64,000 bases of DNA. It comes from Zygnema circumcarinatum. Lineage: Eukaryota > Streptophyta > Zygnematophyceae > Zygnematales > Zygnemataceae. The stretch is taken from positions 1,475,977 through 1,539,976 of the forward strand of contig CM074818.1 of NCBI GenBank assembly GCA_037447605.1, in the 5' to 3' direction. A model generated the notes under the pieces. The model was not told the origin of the DNA, did not search any database, and was given only the letters and a program-made list of their open reading frames with translations. The position numbers and the translations under genes are program-made. This document shows, one piece after another, positions 58,047 to 64,000 of the stretch (position 1 is the first letter of the stretch; each line of letters begins with the position of its first letter).

Positions 58047-58452
58047 AGGGGACATGCTCAGAGCTCTTCCGGGTTTGTTTATCCAAGTCTGAGGTTCGGG
58101 CATGCATCAGAGGGGAAAGTGATGGAATCAAGGACGTGTGGTTCACTTTGAGGCTGCGTCCGATGAAGGCACACTGTTCTCAAGCAGAGTTCCAAGATGG
58201 GACAGTTTTGGGAGCGGCAGGTTTATTTTTCAGCGCATTTTTAAATGTCTGATTCTGCCTTCGAGAAAGTTTGAAAAAATTCAGGGACCTTTTCAAGTTG
58301 TCATGGTTTATACTATCCTGTAATTCTGTACGGCTACAGATCTGCTGCACTCCATGTCTACCGTACTGCACTGTACGGAGTACTCTTCACCATGTAGCAG
58401 CTCCTATCACAACTCACAGAACCTGAAACTTTGTCTTCAAGCGGTACAATAT

Positions 58453-58496
58453 CTGAGACCTGCAAGTAAGGCATACCTGAGACCTGCAAGTAAGGC
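58453..58496. repeat. Exact 20-bp direct repeat, period 24
   Basis: CTGAGACCTGCAAGTAAGGC occurs at 58453-58472 and again at 58477-58496, separated by ATAC. Confidence 0.95.
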
Positions 58497-59631
58497 TTCC
58501 CAAAAGGAGAGAACATGCTAGGAGGTTCACGAGCTTAAGACGCATAATACCTTCTCGTCCTCGTCCTCGTCCTCTTCATCTTCTCCCTGCATCCACCCCC
58601 TTCGGCTACTCCGACTGGGCCTCATCTGACAGCGGGCACAAGCCGTCTATCGAAACAAGCCTCACTTCCTTGGCTGCTGCTTTCACAATTTTTCACTGGA
58701 ATAGTTGATATTTTCGCTATTTTCCCTGTATTCTTTTTCATTTTAAAAGAGAACGTAACTCCCAAAATTGAGGGAAAATAACAACATGCAAAGAGAAGGG
58801 TACTTGGGCCAACCCCTGCACTAAAAATAACTATTACAAAGTACAATATTTGTTCCATCCCTCGTCTTGAATAATGCAAAGGATGTTGCAGTGGTGGTCT
58901 ATTGTTTTGGGAATTCGACATGCCACGTGCCCCTTTCTAATTGGTCTAATGCACCGATTTGAAATTATTTTAAAAATTTGAATTTAAATTTAAATTTATG
59001 CCAGAGCGGCTGGCCGTTGACTATGTCCATGTTCGGATTGTGAACGAGTCCAACGGATCGGAACGGCTAGCATGGAGACTCAATAAAAATGTGCCGTACC
59101 AAAAACGACCGTTGTTTGTACGGCTCAAAAACTCCACCTTCCCACATCATCAAACGAGTACGGTAACTACGAATCACACGTCGGCACGTGTAGTTCCTTC
59201 TGTCGTTTAACATGAAGACAATTGTATTGTTTGTCGTCTAGCATACTTTTGTACCGTACGGTAACTTTGATCTCGCTTTTATTCAATTTCCATGGCCAGT
59301 TCCTACTATATCCCCAAATCCCAGTTCCACGAGACAGTCACGGAACTGCGACACGTAGAGCGGCCTCCCTTTTTCCCCAATTCCCCATGCCCTCGTGCGG
59401 CCGTCCGCGGCCCGTCCGTCCGTCCGTACGTCGCCCCTATCTGTTTAACACGTGGATCATCCGATCGCCGTCCATTCCATCCGCACAATTCGGACGGCTG
59501 AGATGTGTCGCGGCGCTCCACCACCCGCTGCGTTCGCATTGGCTGGCCCGCCGGCTCACATCGCACACCACGAATCTGTGGCTCTATCCTGAATTAAGTA
59601 CCTTGCAAGGGATTTTCAGGAATGACATCGC

Positions 59632-59739
59632 ATGCTGCGTGTACGGATTCTATTTGTGGACCGTTTCTTGGATTCCGGGCCTGAAGCTGGTGGTGGAGGG
59701 CCACTCCCGCGGGGCCGCCCTCTAGGGCCTCGCTCTATA
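59632..59739 (+). other. Possible lipase-motif remnant (weak)
   Basis: One frame reads IPGLKLVVEGHSRGAAL, then a TAG, then GLAL and another stop. GHSRGA fits the GxSxG nucleophile elbow of class-3 and diacylglycerol lipases, and the residues before and after are also lipase-like. The in-frame stops and the lack of any other matching block mean this is at most a decayed fragment and may be chance. Confidence 0.2.
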
Positions 59740-59776
59740 GCGAACAATTCTGCTGCGACCGCCAATCGAGACGCGC

Positions 59777-59782
59777 CACGTG
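59777..59782 (+). promoter_or_regulatory. G-box in phosphoribulokinase promoter
   Basis: GCCACGTGTAC contains the CACGTG core, about 190 bp before the start codon. A CCAAT motif (GCCAATC near 59760), a second ACGTGG (59796) and ATTGG (59811) lie close by. G-box plus CCAAT combinations are usual in light-regulated photosynthesis genes. Confidence 0.5.
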
Positions 59783-59894
59783 TACAGTTTTGGCAACGTG
59801 GCGTACTGCGATTGGTTCATGGTCGATTATAGGTCGCAATGCAGAAAGGCCTTGGCTGGTGAGAGGGGGCTAAAGGGAGAAGTTGGAGCTGTAG

Positions 59895-59942
59895 CAGAGA
59901 GAGAGAGAGATACAGAGAGAGAGTGAGAGAGACAGTGTGAGA
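59895..59942 (+). repeat. GA-rich leader of phosphoribulokinase
   Basis: A GA repeat (GAGAGAGAGAGATACAGAGAGAGAGTGAGAG pattern) ends about 30 bp before the start codon, so it is probably in the 5' untranslated region. Confidence 0.8.
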
Positions 59943-59973
59943 GCTTTGCAGGAAGAAGGAAGAGGAAGGAATC

Positions 59974-62671
59974 ATGGCGGCCGCCACCTCCTCTGCCGTG
60001 CTTCCCAGCGTGTTCCAGGCGAAGACACAATGCGGTGTGTCTCGCAAGCAGGCGAAGGTGGGAGCCATGTCCAGCGAGCTTCACCAGAGAGTGGTGGTCG
60101 GCTCCCTCTCCTGCGCAGGAGTGAAGGCCATTCAGACGAGTAAGAGCCAGAAGAAGACCCACCGCGCCGTGGTGGTCTGCAAGGCCGCCGATCAGACCGT
60201 CGTCGTTGGTTTGGCTGCGGATTCTGGATGCGGAAAGAGTACCTTCATGAGGCGCATGACCTCAGTGTTCGGCGGTGCGGCTTCTCCTCCCAAGGGAGGA
60301 AACCCTGACTCCAACACTTTGATCAGCGATGTCACAACTGTCATCTGCTTGGACGACTACCATTCCTTGGACAGGAACGGGCGCAAGAAGGAGAACGTGA
60401 CTGCTTTGGACCCCAAGGCAAACAACTTTGACCTCATGTACGAGCAGGTGAAGGCTCTCAAGGAGGGGAGGGCAGTGGACAAGCCCATTTACAACCACGT
60501 AACAGGGCTTCTGGACGCCCCGGAAAGAATAGAGCCTCCCAAGATCCTCGTCATTGAGGGTCTCCACCCTATGTAAGTCTTCAGCCTTCAGCGATCGTCG
60601 TTTAGATTCCTTATTGATATTGTTTGTTTGAGGAACTCCTGTTTCACCCCTCTGACTGTTTAGTTTTGTCTGTTTTGTCTGCGAGTATTACTGTGATGTA
60701 ACAGTCTTGCATGTGGCTGTCCCAAATGCCATGAGAGTGGGAAAGTACTTTGATCTATCCAAAGATCATCATTGTCACCAGAATCATCAGCTATGTTCAG
60801 TACAAAGAAAATGTCGTGCCCCGGGCGGAACTGGAACTGAGACATTCCGGTTTGTTTTGCACGTGGTCCATTCCTTTATGCTTGACTCCTTTCTCTACGT
60901 TTGTGCAGGTATGATGAGCGCGTGCGGGACCTTCTTGACTACAGTATTTATCTTGACATCAGCGATGATGTTAAGTTCGCCTGGAAGATCCAGGTGCTTC
61001 TTCCTGCCTTCTATGTTTACACGTTTAGTTGCGTGTGTGCAAGTGCGATATCCTTTGGAACATCAGCGAAAGGTGAGGCAATGTGGAAACAACAGTGCAG
61101 ATCTGCATTCATGATGTGCAGGCAATCTCTGAGGTTCTTGTTTTTTGGTTGGGTTTGCAGCGTGACATGGCAGAGCGAGGCCACAGCCTGGAGAGCATCA
61201 AGGCTAGCATTGCTGCCAGGAAACCTGACTTCGATGCCTACATTGGTAAGTGACCTGACAATTGGGTGGTGAATCGCTGCTTGAGTGGTGTTTCGGAAAC
61301 CCAATCGCATCTCTGGTCACTGCTCAGTAAGTCGTTGCGTTGTTTTCCTTACTGACTTAACCTTACCTCTATTGTGGTATGCAGATCCCCAGAAGCAGTT
61401 CGCGGACTGTGTCATTCAGGTGCTGCCCACTCAGTTGATCCCTGACGACAACGAAGGAAAGGTGCTTCGCGTGCGGATGATCATGAAGGAGGGCCAACCC
61501 CTCTTCGATCCCGTCTACTTGTATGACGAGGGATCTACCATTTCTTGGATTCCTTGCGGACGCAAACTTACTTGCTCCTACCCAGGAATCAAGTTCTTCT
61601 ATGGGCCTGACACATACTATGGCAATGAGGTAGGTTCAATTCACTCAAAGTTTTCCTGTCTTACTGTTTTGTTGATTTTGTGTCATCAATTAGGTGCTTC
61701 ACTTGGTTGTTTAGTCTTTGGTCTGTTGTTCTGTAACCTAAATGTTTTCTCTTACTCTTGCAAACACAGGTGCTGTACTTGATGCAGAATTTGTCTCCCT
61801 CGTTTTCCTTCGTGGCATGGATGTACTTGTTTGTTCTCTTGCGAGGTTGATGATGATATGCATGTATCGGTGCAGTGTCCTTCACCTTGATAATATAATC
61901 ATAATGTTGTTTTTGGTAAGACTGGCTGGTCATTTCCTGGGTATCCATAAGCGTTGATTCGTCTCACGTTTGATGCTAGTCTGATTAAACGAGCGAGGGG
62001 TCTGCTTGTACTGCACTGCTTGCATTGTTATGGTTGTATGCTTCGCACGTGCCGATAGTGTGGTCGTTGTTTTCCATCGTTTCACTCACTCCACTTCTGA
62101 CTGGCCAGATATTTCTTTTTTCTGGGTTTTTTATTCTGTCGAACTGCCCAGTCGTGTCGAAGTTAGACTTAGAAAGTCTTGGAAGTCTTAGGTAAATCCC
62201 AATGAACATAACTCTGCACTTCTAGGTTGGCAGGTCCATTGATGGTCTGCATGTGATGTGGTCTGTTACCTGTCATGCATTTTTGTGAACCCTCTCCACT
62301 GCCTGCCACAGGTAGCGATGTATCAGCTCCCTCGGTTGATTAGTCTGGCAGCTGCACCACTTGCTTGTCGTCTCTTTCTTTTTTGTTGTGGAAGTCTTTA
62401 GCCGTTCCTGATTTAGAGAATCATGTTTTGTCGGCAGGTGACTGTGCTGGAGATGGATGGACAATTCGAGAAGCTTGAGGAGCTCATCTACGTGGAGAGC
62501 CATTTGAGCCGCACCGCCACGAAGTTCTATGGAGAGATCACTCAGCAGATGTTGAAGCACGCAGATTTCCCCGGCAGCAACAACGGCACCGGCCTCTTCC
62601 AAACCATTTGCGGATTGAAGATTCGGGAGGTCTATGAGCGGCTCCTGGCCAAGCAGGCCGTGGCTGTCTAA
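59974..62671 (+). CDS. PRK: Chloroplast phosphoribulokinase
   Basis: PRK phosphorylates ribulose-5-phosphate to ribulose-1,5-bisphosphate in the Calvin cycle, in the chloroplast stroma. Five exons (59974-60572, 60909-60993, 61161-61245, 61385-61629, 62438-62671) join in frame to 1248 nt, 415 residues. The first 70 residues are basic and Ser/Ala-rich, as a transit peptide should be; the mature part begins near ADQTVVVGLAADSGCGKST with the P-loop. Cys86 and Cys125 (in the P-loop and in VICLDDYHSLDR, 39 residues apart) correspond to the thioredoxin-regulated pair Cys16/Cys55 of the mature plant enzyme. Cys314 and Cys320 in WIPCGRKLTCSYPGIKFFYG match the C-terminal pair used in the GAPDH-CP12-PRK complex. 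Other blocks: LVIEGLHPMYDERVRDLLDY, DISDDVKFAWKIQRDMAERG, KPDFDAYIDPQKQFADCVIQ. It ends LLAKQAVAV. All introns are GT-AG. The promoter has a G-box. Confidence 0.97.
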
Positions 62672-64000
62672 ACATAGAAAACAGTGAACAGTGCGCGCTT
62701 CAAACAGTAAGACCGTTTCTCATGTCGGGGTTATTTTACCTTGTAGAGCTGACAGGCATACTTTCATATAGTAGTCACACTGCTTGTGAGTTCAAACTTT
62801 GGCAAGAATTCAGGTAATGCACAGGTCGCACATGCCTTCCCATGTGCTCAAATGACTCGCCATGTGCCGTTATCCCTTGGTCCCAAAAGTAGATTGTAGC
62901 CTCCAAAACTGCCTGGTAAGGCCTCCTCTTGCTCACCCTCACTCCACTGGAGTTTTAGTGGTTTCATCCGACCATGGAAGCCCTGGGAGGATTTTCGTGA
63001 GTTGTGAGGGGCCAGTAGGGGCACAACTGAAAGAGAGGGCTTCGCCAGCCCTGGTGGGAGAGGGAACCCCTCCTCCATGGGAGGGACGGAGCTTGTATGC
63101 ATCTTGTAGGTGAAAAGAGCCTCCTTGACAAGGGTAGTGAGGGAGGGACTTTCTAGGACATCGAAATCGGCTGTACTTGATTTTTTTTTTGCTCAAGGGA
63201 GACTTTGATTCTTACTGCCTCGGTCTCCCCCTCTTACCTTTTTTCTGGGTAGGTTCCTGGTCGACTTTCAATGGATTGGTTTGGCTTGATTTGACTTCCT
63301 TCTTCCTTTATGGTCGGGCAATTCTGTTTTGTATCTTTTTTGGGGTGTGGGGTATGTCGGTATCCTTTGTCTTTAACCCGTACAACTAAACTATGTTCAG
63401 AAATTCGGAGTCACAAGTTCGTGTTTGAATGGGGCCCTTAAGTCTTTGTTTCACCCCAATTTTTTAACTAAAATTTTTCTGCAAGCTGATTTTATTTCTG
63501 AATTTAGTGAACGAGCTTGCTGTTTTTGGCCAATGACCAATTAGCCTTATTGAGCTTTGCCTCATCATTTCATTTCACGATCTTATTCATCTCTTTATCT
63601 CTACATCTCTCATCTCTTTATCTGCTAAGCTACTGCCGCTAAAGCGCCATTCACAAACGACATTGTCTTCGACGGTGTCCACAACCTCTGCATTGGATTT
63701 TCAAATTCCTCTCAATGTCTACTTTGCTGAAGCCTCCCACACTTATAATATCAGGCAAGGAAGGCTTGCTATTCTGCCAAGCGCAAGACTAAAATGAGGT
63801 ATTTGTGCACCACTAGTCCATCACTGAGACAGTTGAAATGCACATGAAAACGACATCTGTAAGTTGGCCGAAGTAAGTGGCTTGTAAGTCTTAGTCTTAG
63901 CGAATATTTGTAGGTCTTAAAGGTCATCACAACTTCTCACTAATTGCGATCTGTGATTGGGTCTCTTTCCTCCCCCCCCCCCCCCCCCCCCCCCCCCCCC
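62672..64000. other. Phosphoribulokinase 3' flank, no gene seen
   Basis: This includes the likely 3' untranslated region and AT-rich sequence with T runs. Small open frames (for example 62848-63196) carry no recognisable content. The window ends in an unbroken C run (63972-64000) like the one beside the N gap, so this may be an unresolved homopolymer or the end of a contig. Confidence 0.45.
63972..64000. repeat. Poly-C run at window end
   Basis: At least 29 C in a row, reaching the last base of the window. It resembles the run next to the assembly gap at 44490. Confidence 0.95.

Larger units (their letters stand above)
57814..59776. other. Intergenic region between BTAF1 and phosphoribulokinase
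   Basis: Contents: a C-rich tract and a GA-rich tract (57876-58046), a 20-bp direct repeat (58453 and 58477), a TCGTCC microsatellite (about 58556-58580), an AT-rich palindromic run of AAATTT words (58970-58998), and GTAC-rich stretches (58325-58380, 59090-59270). A possible lipase-motif remnant lies at 59632-59739. The open frames here have no clear similarity. Confidence 0.45.

Overview
This window is nuclear DNA of a green plant in the streptophyte line (land plants and their algal relatives). Eight protein-coding genes can be read, nearly all split by short introns of roughly 70-700 bp. Several have their closest relatives in plants, including the chloroplast enzymes UGP3 and phosphoribulokinase. 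There are no operons and no prokaryotic signals. The species cannot be named from the sequence. Mid-range GC, short introns and many simple repeats suggest a compact genome such as a streptophyte alga or a bryophyte, but this is inference.

Layout. 1353-2463 (+): reticulon-like ER-membrane protein, 5' exons unresolved. 3937-4769 (-): complete small-nuclear-ribonucleoprotein SmG in 4 exons. 5816-16408 (-): UBP12/13-type (USP7-type) deubiquitinase, 31 exons, 1097 aa. 18452-25690 (+): plastid UGP3, 17 exons, 1050 aa with a long N-terminal part. 28966-37238 (-): importin-5, 18 exons, 1115 aa. 40560-42516 (+): a two-exon gene of unknown function, 409 aa. 44020-57813 (+): BTAF1/MOT1 ATPase, 29 exons, about 1956 aa. 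59974-62671 (+): Calvin-cycle phosphoribulokinase, 5 exons, 415 aa. I rebuilt the multi-exon models by hand. Every internal junction listed keeps reading phase, and all exon lengths sum to whole codons.

Between genes there is a 428-bp hAT-type MITE with an intact 8-bp target-site duplication just upstream of importin-5 (37427-37854). A decayed non-LTR retroelement lies in 26890-28400. There is also a dispersed repeat in two copies (17610 and 38166), a perfect 17-bp hairpin (3566-3604), and many purine or pyrimidine tracts and microsatellites. One short assembly gap sits in a poly-C run (44480-44527). AAACCCTA-type telo-box motifs sit in the leader or proximal promoter of four genes.

The genes are housekeeping functions (ER shaping, splicing, deubiquitination, sulfolipid precursor synthesis, nuclear import, TBP recycling, carbon fixation) and do not form a shared pathway. 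I found no gene cluster that looks like a new biological system. The most unusual points are four GC-AG introns in two genes, the duplicated block in the UGP3 N-terminal region, the hAT MITE, and the uncharacterised 40560 gene.
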